Assembly: GCA_001897375.1 (NCBI GenBank)
Contig: MKSU01000004.1
Location: 1 to 64,000, forward strand
DNA: 64,000 nt
Direction: 5' to 3'
Source of the DNA: Sphingomonas sp. 67-36
GTDB taxonomy: Bacteria > Pseudomonadota > Alphaproteobacteria > Sphingomonadales > Sphingomonadaceae
Under the pieces are notes generated by a model, which worked only from the letters and a program-made list of their open reading frames with translations, was not told the DNA's origin and made no database searches. Shown here piece by piece: positions 37,509 to 46,631 of the stretch (positions within the stretch are counted from its first letter, which is position 1; every line of letters begins with the position of its first letter). The position numbers and the translations under genes are program-made.

Positions 37509-38690
37509 ATGAGGTTGTTCGTCCGGCTGTTGTCGACCGCGCTCGGCCTCGCGGTGCTGCCTGCTCATGCCGCCACGCCGGCCGAGCCCTATGCCAAGCC
37601 GCTGCCGGAGGAAGCGATCCCGAGCGTCTCGGCGCTGCCGGGGCAATGGCCGAAAAGCTGGGTGCTCATCAACGATTTCCACTTCAACGCGATCGTCGAC
37701 GGGCGGGTGGTGGTCGTCGACACCTCCTCGGCCAATCAGCCGCTGAAGGGGATCGTCCGGGCGGCGCAATTCGCCAACTCGCTCGTCTCGACGAAGCGCG
37801 GCGAGATACTGACCAGCGAGACCTTCTACTCCCGCCTGACGCGCGGTGAGCGCACCGACGCGATCACCATCTGGGACATGGCCGACCTGAAACCCAAGGG
37901 CGAGATCGTGCTGCCCGGCGGCAAGCGGCAGCTCTCCGTCACCTATCCGAACCTGTTCCAGTTCACCAATGGCGAGAAATGGGCGCTGGTCGCCAATTTC
38001 ACCCCCGCCCAGTCGGTCACCGTGGTCGATCTGGACGGGCGCAAGGTGCTCAACGAGATCGACCTGCCGGGCTGCGCGCAAATCTATCCCACCGGCCAGC
38101 GCGGTTTCTCCAGCCTGTGCGCCGACGGCTCGATCTTCAGCGCGACGCTCGACGATCAGGGCAAGGTGGCGACGTCCAGGACGATCAAGGCGGTGCAGGA
38201 CATCGACAGGCAGCCGCTGTTCAGCGCGCCCGCGATGGTCGGCCGCACCGCATGGTTCGTCAGCCAGCACGGCATGTTGCAGGGTTTCGACCTGTCCGGC
38301 GATGTCGCGCGGCCGATCCCCGGCGCGTTCAGCGTCGGCACGGCCGAGGGCGCCGCGCCGGAATGGCGGCCGAGCGGGTGGCAAGTGATCAACGCCGATG
38401 CGGCCGGCCGGCTCTACGTGCTGATGAATCCGGCCGGTAAGGAAGGCAGTCACAAGGACGGCGGCACCGAAGTGTGGGTGATCGATCCCGCGAAGAAGGC
38501 CCGTGTCGCGCGCTATCCGCTCAAGGCCCAGTCGGTCGCCGTAGCCGTCACGCGCGAGGATAGGCCGCATATGGTGCTGGCGCGCGCCGACGGCGTGATC
38601 GACGTCTATGACGCCGCCAGCGGCGCCTTCGTGCGCACGCTGGGGGCGACCGTGGCGTTCAACCCGATCGTCATCACCCCGGTGCAATGA
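37509..38690 (+). CDS. aauB: Aromatic amine (aralkylamine) dehydrogenase heavy chain
   Basis: A 393-residue periplasmic beta-propeller subunit of a TTQ amine dehydrogenase, with a signal peptide ending near AHAA (about residue 20). Blade-like repeats run throughout (VLINDFHFNAIVDGRVVVVDT, SVTVVDLDGRKVLNEIDLPGC, AFSVGTAEGAAPEWRP). The identification relies on these features and on the following mauE, mauD and TTQ light-chain genes. The gene order aauB-E-D-A, followed by small cytochromes, fits the aromatic amine type better than methylamine dehydrogenase. The ATG follows AGGAGAGGG. The stop overlaps mauE. Confidence 0.9.
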   Translation: MRLFVRLLSTALGLAVLPAHAATPAEPYAKPLPEEAIPSVSALPGQWPKSWVLINDFHFNAIVDGRVVVVDTSSANQPLKGIVRAAQFANSLVSTKRGEILTSETFYSRLTRGERTDAITIWDMADLKPKGEIVLPGGKRQLSVTYPNLFQFTNGEKWALVANFTPAQSVTVVDLDGRKVLNEIDLPGCAQIYPTGQRGFSSLCADGSIFSATLDDQGKVATSRTIKAVQDIDRQPLFSAPAMVGRTAWFVSQHGMLQGFDLSGDVARPIPGAFSVGTAEGAAPEWRPSGWQVINADAAGRLYVLMNPAGKEGSHKDGGTEVWVIDPAKKARVARYPLKAQSVAVAVTREDRPHMVLARADGVIDVYDAASGAFVRTLGATVAFNPIVITPVQ

Positions 38691-39184
38691 TGACGCCATT
38701 GGCCCTGTTCCTTGCGCTGGTGCTCGGCGTGTCCGCCGCGCACAAGGCGCATTCCCCGACGCGCCTCGGCGCCGCTGCGGCGCGACTGGCGGGAGTATCC
38801 TTGCCGGCCGGGCAGTTGCTGCTGGTGTTGACCGGCGCTGCGGAGGCGGTCGCCGCACTGTGCCTCGTCCTCCCCGTTGCCACGACGGCGGGCGCGACGA
38901 CCGCCGCCGCTTTGTGGACCGCTTATGCGCTGGCGCTGTGGCGCCGCCGAGGCGAGGTGCTCGATTGCGGCTGCGATCTCGTCGACCGGCCGCGCCCGAT
39001 CGGGCCGGGACAGATATTGCGCGCGGCGCTGCTCGCCAGCCTCGCGCTTGCGCTCGCGTTGCTGCCCGCCGCCGCTTCGACCTTCTCGGCGGAAGCGTTG
39101 CTCGCCGCGCTTGGCCTTTTCGCACTCTACCTCGGGGCGTCGGAAATTCTCGCCATTCCCCGCCCCGCCTGGAGGAAATCCTGA
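38687..39184 (+). CDS. mauE: MauE-family membrane protein for amine dehydrogenase maturation
   Basis: A 165-residue membrane protein with four predicted helices and the short loop EVLDCGC, which carries a cysteine pair. MauE works with MauD in forming the many disulfides of the light chain in the periplasm. It overlaps the heavy-chain stop by ATGA and its own stop overlaps the mauD start (TGATG). Two ATG codons lie in tandem; the first is used. Confidence 0.87.
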   Translation: MMTPLALFLALVLGVSAAHKAHSPTRLGAAAARLAGVSLPAGQLLLVLTGAAEAVAALCLVLPVATTAGATTAAALWTAYALALWRRRGEVLDCGCDLVDRPRPIGPGQILRAALLASLALALALLPAAASTFSAEALLAALGLFALYLGASEILAIPRPAWRKS

Positions 39185-39774
39185 TGCTGGTATCGCAATT
39201 GCTGTTGTGGACGGCGGTGATCGTCGAGGGCCTGCTGATCGCCGCGCTCGCGCGCCAGATCGGCATCCTGCACGAGCGCATCGCCCCGGCCGGCGCACTG
39301 ACGCTGCACCAGAAGGTGACGGTGGGCGAGGTGGCGACGCCGATGACGGTCGTGACGATCGACGGCGCCCGGCTGGAGGTGGGCGGCAGGCGTGACGGGC
39401 GCAGCCAGCTCCTGTTCTTCGCCTCGCCCGATTGCCCGGTGTGCAAATCACTGCTGCCGGTGGTGCGCTCGGCCACGAAGGCGGAGGGGAACTGGCTGGA
39501 CGTGGTGATCGCCGGAGACGGTGCGCAGCCGGCCTATCGCAAGCTCGCGAGCGAACACGGATTGGGCGGCCTGCCGCTGGTGCTGTCCGAGGCACTGGGC
39601 CGCGCGTTCGGCGTCTCTAAGCTGCCCTATGCGGTACTGCTGGACGAAGAGGGGCGGGTCGCCTCGCTCGGCCTCGTCAACAGCCGCGAGCATCTCGAAA
39701 GCCTGTTCGCTGCCAAGGAGCATGGGGTCGCCTCGATCCAGGACTTCCTTGCCCGTCGTCAGAAGGAAGCGTGA
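39184..39774 (+). CDS. mauD: MauD thioredoxin-like maturation protein
   Basis: A 196-residue membrane-anchored thioredoxin-fold protein. An N-terminal helix (about residues 3-25) is followed by a periplasmic domain with the redox motif CPVC in FASPDCPVCKS, and a cis-Pro region KLPYAVLLDEEG. It is thought to make or shuffle disulfides in the TTQ light chain. It is placed directly before the light-chain gene with a 3-base gap. Confidence 0.93.
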   Translation: MLVSQLLLWTAVIVEGLLIAALARQIGILHERIAPAGALTLHQKVTVGEVATPMTVVTIDGARLEVGGRRDGRSQLLFFASPDCPVCKSLLPVVRSATKAEGNWLDVVIAGDGAQPAYRKLASEHGLGGLPLVLSEALGRAFGVSKLPYAVLLDEEGRVASLGLVNSREHLESLFAAKEHGVASIQDFLARRQKEA

Positions 39775-39777
39775 GCC

Positions 39778-40326
39778 ATGGCCGGTTTTGACAAGATAGC
39801 CGAACGCTTCACGCGCTCGATCGCGCGCGGCACCTCGCGGCGCAGCCTGCTGGCGACGCTGGGGATGGGGATGACCGGCGCAGCCGTCTTCCCGGTGCTG
39901 CCGGTGGCGCGCGCCTCCACCCATCCGGGCGGCGCGGCGCATCCGCCGGTCACTTCTGGCATCGCGCAGGATCCGGGCGACCGCACGACCTGCGATTACT
40001 GGCGTTATTGCGCGATCGACGGCTTCCTGTGCACCTGCTGCGGCGGCACGGTGAACACCTGCCCGCCAGGGACGGAGATGTCGCCGATCACCTGGATCGG
40101 CACCTGCACGAACCCGGCCGACAAGCGCGCCTATATCATCAGCTACAACGATTGCTGCGGCGTCTCGTCGTGTGGCCAGTGCCTGTGCAACCGCAACGAG
40201 GGCGACCGGCCGCAGGTCCGCACGCAATCGAACAACGATTATAATTGGTGCCTCGGCACCGAGAGCAGCATCTACAATTGCTCGACGGCGGTGATCGTCG
40301 GCGTCGCGCTGGACCAGCCGCAGTGA
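39778..40326 (+). CDS. aauA: Aromatic amine dehydrogenase light chain (TTQ subunit)
   Basis: A 182-residue precursor with a twin-arginine-type leader (SRRSLLATLG, residues 20-29) and a Cys-rich mature part (14 Cys by my count). Trp106 (SPITWIGTC) and Trp157 (NDYNWCLG) are the two tryptophans that become tryptophan tryptophylquinone. Their 51-residue spacing equals that of known enzymes. Asp125 (YNDCCG) matches the catalytic aspartate. Length and numbering lie within three residues of Alcaligenes aromatic amine dehydrogenase. The reaction is oxidative deamination of a primary amine to an aldehyde. Confidence 0.94.
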   Translation: MAGFDKIAERFTRSIARGTSRRSLLATLGMGMTGAAVFPVLPVARASTHPGGAAHPPVTSGIAQDPGDRTTCDYWRYCAIDGFLCTCCGGTVNTCPPGTEMSPITWIGTCTNPADKRAYIISYNDCCGVSSCGQCLCNRNEGDRPQVRTQSNNDYNWCLGTESSIYNCSTAVIVGVALDQPQ

Positions 40327-40772
40327 AGGCGCTGGCGATCCTTGCGCTGCTGACGCCCGCGACGGCGCTGGCGGCGGGACCGGACGGGGCGGCGATCTTC
40401 ACCCGCTGCGCCGCCTGTCACACCAAAACCGGCGCCGGCGTGCCGGGCGCCTATCCGCCGCTCGGCGCCGATTTCCGCGCGCTTGCGACGAAGCCGGACG
40501 GGCGGCGTTATCTCGCGCTGGCGGTGCTGAAGGGCCTGTCCGGCCCCTTGACGGTGGAGGGCAAGACCTATCGCAACGTCATGCCGGCGCAGGGCGGGCT
40601 GGACGAGGCGGCCGTTGCGGCGGTGCTCAACCACGTCGGCACGGCGATCGCCAGGACGGGGCCGGCGTTCAAGCCGTTCACCCCGGCGGAGGTCGCCGGT
40701 TACAAGGCAGGCGCCGGATCGATGACCGGCGCGGATGTCGCCAGGCTGCACGGCGCGGCGGACGGCAAATGA
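40323..40772 (+). CDS. Small periplasmic c-type cytochrome
   Basis: A 149-residue protein with a signal peptide (to about ALAA, residue 18) and one haem c motif, CAACH. A later Met (NVMPAQGG) could be the sixth ligand, as in class I cytochromes c. The start is GTG 40323, overlapping the light-chain stop (GTGA). It is a likely electron acceptor for the amine dehydrogenase, replacing amicyanin or azurin. It is far too short, with only one haem, to be MauG. Confidence 0.87.
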   Translation: MKALAILALLTPATALAAGPDGAAIFTRCAACHTKTGAGVPGAYPPLGADFRALATKPDGRRYLALAVLKGLSGPLTVEGKTYRNVMPAQGGLDEAAVAAVLNHVGTAIARTGPAFKPFTPAEVAGYKAGAGSMTGADVARLHGAADGK

Positions 40773-41248
40773 AACCGGCGCTTGTCCTGCTGCTCTCCGG
40801 CCTTATTGCGGGCCTGATCGCGGCGGGCGGCGTGGCGCAACAGCCCGGTGCGATGCCCGGCGTTAGCAATCCGGCGCAGGCGCATGTCGATTACAAGCTG
40901 AAATGCCAGGGATGCCACCGCATCGACGGCAGCGGCGACGATTTCAGCAACCCGCCGATGCGGGGGACGCTCGCGCTTTTCCTGACGGTACCGGGCGGTC
41001 GCGAGTTCATCGGGCGAGTGCCGGGCGTGGCGACAGCCGATCTGGACGACGCGCGCCTCGCCAATCTCGTCAACTGGACGCTCTACACTTTCGATCCGCA
41101 GCACGTGCCGGCCAGCTTCCGCCCCTATACGGCGGCGGAGATCGGCGCGCTGCGACAAAACCCCCTCCGCCTTGAACGCGTCGAAACGAGAGCGCGTCTG
41201 GTGGCGGGCTTCATGCAGGCAGGAAAAGATCAGCACATCAAAAATTAG
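40769..41248 (+). CDS. Small c-type cytochrome, second copy
   Basis: A 159-residue protein with an N-terminal signal/anchor and one haem motif, CQGCH, followed by RIDGSGDDFSNPPMRG. It lacks an obvious classic cytochrome c fold beyond this. It overlaps the previous cytochrome gene by ATGA. It may pass electrons between the amine dehydrogenase and the respiratory chain; a role in cofactor maturation cannot be excluded. It is unrelated in sequence to di-haem MauG apart from the haem motif. Confidence 0.82.
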   Translation: MKPALVLLLSGLIAGLIAAGGVAQQPGAMPGVSNPAQAHVDYKLKCQGCHRIDGSGDDFSNPPMRGTLALFLTVPGGREFIGRVPGVATADLDDARLANLVNWTLYTFDPQHVPASFRPYTAAEIGALRQNPLRLERVETRARLVAGFMQAGKDQHIKN

Positions 41249-41263
41249 GGGAGGTCTCGGGCA

Positions 41264-43485
41264 ATGAAGGATCTTTTGTTGTTGCGGGCGAGCGGGGCGG
41301 CACTGGCCGTCGCCGTCGCCCTCGTGGCGCCGCCGGTTCTGGCGCAGGCGGCGGACACGCCGGAAGCCAATGCGCCGGGCGAAATCATCGTCACGGCGAC
41401 CAAGCGTTCGGAAAGCCTCCAGTCGGTGCCGATCTCGGTCTCGGCAATCGGCGGGGACGATCTTTCCAAATCGCGCACCACCAGCGTCGACGATCTGACC
41501 AGCAAGGTCGCCAACCTCCAGATGACCGGCATCGTCGGCGACAACACGCCGATCTTCAGCCTGCGCGGCGTGTCGATGTCGGACTACAGCCTCAACCAGT
41601 CCAGCCCGGTCGCGACCTATTATGACGAGGTCTACAAGGGCAATTTCGCCTTCCTCGGCGTGGCCATGTACGATCTGGAGCGGGTGGAGGTGCTGCGCGG
41701 GCCGCAGGGCACGCTCTATGGCAAGAACACCACCGGCGGCGCGGTCAACATCATCAGCCGTGACGCCGCGCTCGGCGAGACCGGCGGCTACATCAACGCG
41801 GGCTATGGCAATTACAACCGCGTCGACGTGAACGGCGCGATCAACCTGGCGCTGGGCGACAAGGCCGCGCTGCGCGTCGCGGGCACCTACAGCCATGCCG
41901 ACGGTGGTTCAGGAACGTCCTGCCCGGCATGCCCGATCTCGCCGAAACGCGCGAGTTCGCCTTCCGCGCCACGCTGCACTGGGAGCCGACCGACCGGTTG
42001 AAGCTGGTGCTGCGCGGCTCGGTCAGCGAGCAGACGCCGCACAATTACGGCATCTATGCGCAGAACGCGGATCAGACGCGCGTCGACGGCCTCGACCGCT
42101 ATCACATCGCCTCCGACATCGCGACGCGCCGTATCGCCCGCACGCAATCGGTGGCGTTGACCGCCAACTACGAACTGACCGATGCGCTGACGCTGACCAG
42201 CATCACTTCCTATGACCACGGCACCCTGTTCTTCACCGAGGACACGGACGGCCAGGCGAACAAGACGCTGGAAATCCCCTATGGCGACCGCGCCAGCCAG
42301 TTCGCGCAGGACCTGCGCCTGACCAGCAACCTGTCCGGGCCGTTCGACTTCATCTTCGGCCTCTATTTCAATCGCGAGAAGGTGTTCAACACCACCTCCT
42401 TCCAGATATTCAATGATGTCGATCTCAATGAGGACGGCCGGATCGACGCCGCCGATTGCGCCGCGGGGGTGGAGGACGGCACCTTCGTCGCCTGCAAGGT
42501 GAAGAACCGCTTCGATCAGGTGAAAAAGAGCTTCGCGGCCTATACCGACCTCAAGTTCAGGGTGAGCGACGCGATCACCTTGCGCGGCGGCCTGCGCTAC
42601 ACCCACGATATCGGGCGGCAGACCGGCTTCCGGTCCGACGCGTTCGGGGTGGACGATGTGCTGGTGGCGAATTTGATCCCGCTCACCTCCGCCTCGTTCA
42701 AGACGGACAATCTCTCCGGCAAGATCGGGCTGGACTACAAGCTGGCCGACGGCAACCTGCTCTATGCCAGCATCAGCCGGGGCTATCGCGCGCCGAGCTT
42801 CAACGCGCAGGCGTTCTTCCAGCCGGACGAAGTTTCCGTCGCGCGGGCGGAGAAGGTCACTTCCTATGAGATCGGCGCCAAGACCCGCATGTTCGACCGG
42901 CGCGTCACGCTGAATCTCGCCGCCTTCTACTACGATTACCGCAACCAGCAGTTCATCAACGTCGATCCGGCCACCGCAGCGCAGACATTGCTCAACATCC
43001 CCAAGTCGCGCATCTTCGGCGGCGAGGCCGAGCTGACCGCGCGCATCGTGGACGGCTTCCAGCTACATGGCGGACTGGGCCTGCTGTCGACCAAGATCAT
43101 CGAGGGCACAGTCAGCGGCGCGGACGTCGCCGGGCACAAGCTGGCCAACGCGCCGTCCTTCACCTTCAACATCGGGCCGGACATCACGCTGGCGCGCGGC
43201 AGCTTCGGCACGATCAGCCTGCATCCAGCGCTGTCCTATCAGTCCAGCCAGTATTTCGAGGTGATCAACGAGCCGATCCTGCAGCAGAAGGGCTATGCGC
43301 TGCTCGACGCGCATCTCGATTATGAAAGCGCGGATGGGCACGTCACCGCATCGGCCTGGGTGAAGAATGCTGCGCAGCAATTCTACTTCACCTCACGGGT
43401 CGATCTGCTCGCCGGCTTCGGCTTCATCTACAACCATATCGGCAACCCGCGTACCTATGGCATCACGCTGGGCTACAAGATCTGA
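41264..43485 (+). pseudogene. TonB-dependent receptor, split by a frameshift
   Basis: Codons from 41264 encode a signal peptide, a plug start (GEIIVTATKRSESLQSVPIS) and RVEVLRGPQGTLYGKN. The reading continues normally to GTYSHADG at about 41904. It then goes out of frame and stops at 42001. The other frame picks up exactly there with WFRNVLPGMPDLAETREF and continues to a normal barrel end at 43485. Restoring one missing base between 41904 and 41905 (giving a Trp codon after Gly) rejoins one ~740-residue receptor. No slippery heptamer is present. It is either a real loss-of-function mutation or a sequencing error. It sits inside the amine dehydrogenase operon, suggesting uptake of the amine or related compound. 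Confidence 0.85.
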
Positions 43486-43505
43486 CGAACGCGCTGGAGA
43501 GGATA

Positions 43506-44909
43506 ATGACCGACTATCGGATGCTGATCGGTGGCAAGCTCGTCGACGCGGGCGAGCATATGGAGGTCGTCAACCCGGCGACGGGGGAGGCCTTCGCCGC
43601 CGTGCCCCGCGCCAGCGCCGCCGATGCGGATGCCGCGATCGTCGCCGCCCGCGCCGCGCAGCCGGCATGGGCCGCGCGGCCGATCGCGGAGCGCCGCGCG
43701 GCGATCGTCGCGCTGGCGGACGCGATCGCGGCGAACGGCGACGAACTCGCCCGCCTGCTGACGATGGAGCAGGGCAAGCCGCTCGCCGAGGCGAAGGGCG
43801 AGATCGCGTGGACCGAGGGCTATCTGCGCCACTATGCCACGCTGGAACTGCCGGATCGCATCATTCAGGATGACGAGAACGGCTACATCGCGGTGCGCCA
43901 CCAGCCGCTCGGCGTGGTGGTGGGGATCATCGCTTGGAACTTCCCGCTGCTGGTCGCCTGCTGGAAGATCGGGCCGGCTGTGCTCGCGGGCAATGCGATC
44001 GTGCTCAAGCCCGCGCCTACGACGCCGGTCACCGCGCTTCGCCTGGGCGAACTGGCGAAGGACATCTTCCCGGCGGGTGTGGTCAACATCATCACCGACG
44101 CCAACGATCTCGGGCCGCACCTGACGGCGCATCCCGATGTCGCCAAGGTCGGCTTCACCGGCTCCACCGCCACCGGCAAGAGGATCGCTGCCAGCAGCGC
44201 CGATACGCTCAAGCGCATCACGCTGGAACTGGGCGGCAATGACGCCGCGATCGTGCTGAACGACGTGGACGTGCGCGAGACGGCGCGTGCGATCTTCGAC
44301 AGCGCCTTCCTCAACTGCGGGCAGGTGTGCCTCGCGGTGAAGCGCGCCTATGTCCACGCCGACATCTACGACGCGATGTGCGCCGAACTGGCGCGGCTGG
44401 CGGAGGAAGCGGTGGTCGGCGACGGGCTGGAGCAGGGCGCGCGGATCGGCCCGATCCAGAACCGGATGCAGTTCGAGAAGGTGAAGGGCTTCCTCGACGC
44501 CGCGCGTGCGGAGGGCAATATCATCGCCGGCGGCAAGGCGATGGAGCGCGCCGGCTATTTCATCGAGCCGACCATCGTCCGCGACGTGACCGACGGCGCG
44601 AAGATCGTCGACGAGGAGCAGTTCGGCCCGATCCTGCCGGTGATCCGCTTCGATGACGTGGAGGATGTGATCGCGCGCGCCAACGCCTCCGATTACGGCC
44701 TTGGCGGATCGGTGTGGAGCAAGGATATCGACCGCGCCACCGATATCGCCGGGCGGATCGACGCCGGGCAGGTATGGGTCAACCAGCATGTCGCGATCGG
44801 CCCGCACATCCCGATGGCCGGCTTCAAGCAATCCGGCCTCGGCGCGGAGCAGTCGGTCGAGGGACTGGCCGAATATACGCAGCTCAAGGTGGTGAACGTC
44901 AAACGATGA
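43506..44909 (+). CDS. NAD(P)-dependent aldehyde dehydrogenase
   Basis: A 467-residue aldehyde dehydrogenase. Asn145 (AWNFP), Glu241 (ELGGND) and catalytic Cys275 (NCGQVC) are in the usual places. KPAPTTP and GFTGSTATGK form the cofactor site. In this operon it most likely oxidises the aldehyde released by the amine dehydrogenase (for example phenylacetaldehyde) to the acid. It starts 20 bases after the receptor reading and overlaps the ligase gene by ATGA. Confidence 0.92.
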   Translation: MTDYRMLIGGKLVDAGEHMEVVNPATGEAFAAVPRASAADADAAIVAARAAQPAWAARPIAERRAAIVALADAIAANGDELARLLTMEQGKPLAEAKGEIAWTEGYLRHYATLELPDRIIQDDENGYIAVRHQPLGVVVGIIAWNFPLLVACWKIGPAVLAGNAIVLKPAPTTPVTALRLGELAKDIFPAGVVNIITDANDLGPHLTAHPDVAKVGFTGSTATGKRIAASSADTLKRITLELGGNDAAIVLNDVDVRETARAIFDSAFLNCGQVCLAVKRAYVHADIYDAMCAELARLAEEAVVGDGLEQGARIGPIQNRMQFEKVKGFLDAARAEGNIIAGGKAMERAGYFIEPTIVRDVTDGAKIVDEEQFGPILPVIRFDDVEDVIARANASDYGLGGSVWSKDIDRATDIAGRIDAGQVWVNQHVAIGPHIPMAGFKQSGLGAEQSVEGLAEYTQLKVVNVKR

Positions 44910-46567
44910 ACGGACTTTCCATCGCCAGCGGGCCGACCGATACCCCGCTGCTGGAGATCACCATCGGCGAGGCGTTGCGCCATGCTGCGGAGCGGTGGGG
45001 CGACGATCTGGCGCTCGTCTCGCGTCATCAGGCGATCCGCTGGACATGGCGCGAGTTCGACGCAGAGGTCGATCGTGTCGCCACCGGCCTGCTGGCGCGC
45101 GGCGTGGGGAAGGGCGACCGGGTCGGCATCTGGGCGCCGAATTGCGCCGAATGGGCGGTGATCCAGTTCGCCACCGCGCGGATCGGCGCGATCCTCGTCA
45201 ACATCAACCCGGCCTATCGCGTGACGGAGGTCGAATATGCGCTGAACAAGGTCGGCTGCGCGATGCTGGTGACGGCGGCCCGTTTCAAGAGCAGCGACTA
45301 TCTCGCCATGCTACGCGAGATCTGGCCGGCGAAGGTGCCGGGGCTGCGGCTGATCGTTACGCTCGGCAGCGACGCGCACGACGGCTTCTTGCCGTGGGGC
45401 GAGCTTCGCGTCGCGCCCGATGCGCCTGCGCTGACGGCGGCGGAGACCGCGCTCGATCCGAATGACGCGATCAACATCCAGTTCACAAGCGGCACCACCG
45501 GCCTGCCGAAGGGCGCGACGCTCACCCATCGCAACATCCTCAACAACGGCTATTTCACCGCGCGCACCCTGCACCTGACGCCCGCGGACCGCATCTGCGT
45601 GCCGGTGCCGCTGTATCATTGCTTCGGCATGGTGCTGGGCAATCTGGCGGCGGTGACGAGCGGCGCGGCGCTGGTCTATCCGGCGGAAAGCTTCGATCCC
45701 GTCCGCGTGCTGGAGGCGGTGGCGGCGGAGCGCTGCACCGCGCTCTACGGCGTGCCGACGATGTTCATCACCATCCTCAACCACTCCATTCTGGCGGTCA
45801 CCGACACCTCGTCGCTGCGCACAGGCATCCTTGCCGGCTCGCCGTGCCCGCTCGCCACGATGCTCGAGGTGATGGAGCGCCTCAACATGCGCGAGGTGAC
45901 GATCGGTTACGGCATGACCGAGACCAGCCCGCTCACCACCCAGACCGCCACCGACGATCCGATCGAGGAGCGCGTCGGCTCGGTCGGCCGCGTGCATCCC
46001 CATGCGCAGGCGAAGATCGTCGGTCCGAACGGCGCGACCCTGCCTTATGGCGAGCAGGGTGAATATTGCTCGCGCGGCTATGCGGTGATGCGCGGCTATT
46101 GGGACGATCCCGAAAAGACCGCCGAGGCGATCGATGCCGACGGCTGGATGCATTCCGGCGACCTCGCAACGATGGACGAGCGCGGCTACGTCCGTATCAC
46201 CGGCCGTATCAAGGACATGATCATTCGTGGCGGCGAGAACATCTATCCGCGCGAGATCGAGGAGTTCCTGCTCGGCCATGATGCGGTCGCCGACGCGCAG
46301 GTATTCGGCGTGGCGGACGAGACCTATGGCGAGGAGGTCTGCGCCTGGATCATCCCGCGCCCCGATGCGACGCTGTCCGCCGAGGAAGTGCTGGCGCACT
46401 GCAAGGGCCGCATCGCCCACTACAAGGTGCCGCGCTACATCCGCATCGTCGAGGCGTTCGCGATGACCGTCACCGGCAAGGCGCAGAAGTTCGAGATGCG
46501 CCGCGTCATGGAAGCGGAGCTGGAAGCGCGGGACTTGCGGACCGAACGTCAGCTATCGCGGCCGTAG
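44906..46567 (+). CDS. AMP-forming acyl-CoA synthetase
   Basis: A 553-residue adenylate-forming ligase. The P-loop motif is FTSGTTGLPKGATLTH; A5 is IGYGMTETSP; A7/A8 are GWMHSGDLATMDERGYVRITGRIKD; and the C-terminal catalytic lysine is in VTGKAQKFEM. The overall sequence is of the FadD-like medium/long-chain type. Context suggests it activates the acid made by the preceding aldehyde dehydrogenase, completing amine to aldehyde to acid to acyl-CoA. Substrate choice (aryl versus alkyl) is open. The start overlaps the dehydrogenase stop. Confidence 0.9.
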   Translation: MNGLSIASGPTDTPLLEITIGEALRHAAERWGDDLALVSRHQAIRWTWREFDAEVDRVATGLLARGVGKGDRVGIWAPNCAEWAVIQFATARIGAILVNINPAYRVTEVEYALNKVGCAMLVTAARFKSSDYLAMLREIWPAKVPGLRLIVTLGSDAHDGFLPWGELRVAPDAPALTAAETALDPNDAINIQFTSGTTGLPKGATLTHRNILNNGYFTARTLHLTPADRICVPVPLYHCFGMVLGNLAAVTSGAALVYPAESFDPVRVLEAVAAERCTALYGVPTMFITILNHSILAVTDTSSLRTGILAGSPCPLATMLEVMERLNMREVTIGYGMTETSPLTTQTATDDPIEERVGSVGRVHPHAQAKIVGPNGATLPYGEQGEYCSRGYAVMRGYWDDPEKTAEAIDADGWMHSGDLATMDERGYVRITGRIKDMIIRGGENIYPREIEEFLLGHDAVADAQVFGVADETYGEEVCAWIIPRPDATLSAEEVLAHCKGRIAHYKVPRYIRIVEAFAMTVTGKAQKFEMRRVMEAELEARDLRTERQLSRP

Positions 46568-46631
46568 ATGCTCTCGCAGAAGGCCGACCGGTTGCCGTCG
46601 CCGCTCGCGGCGGGCGATCGGCGATTTGGTT

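Noticed and set aside
40323-41248. MauG candidates among the two cytochrome genes
   Set aside because: Each protein is about 150-160 residues with a single CxxCH, whereas MauG has two haems and is more than twice as long.
41890-41920. Programmed ribosomal frameshift in the amine-operon receptor
   Set aside because: No slippery heptamer or downstream pseudoknot is visible, and receptors of this family are not known to use frameshifting.
46599-46612. Short CGCCG/CGGCG hairpin after the acyl-CoA synthetase as a terminator
   Set aside because: The stem is only 5 bp and the T-rich stretch is ~20 bases away, so it is too weak to list as a feature.
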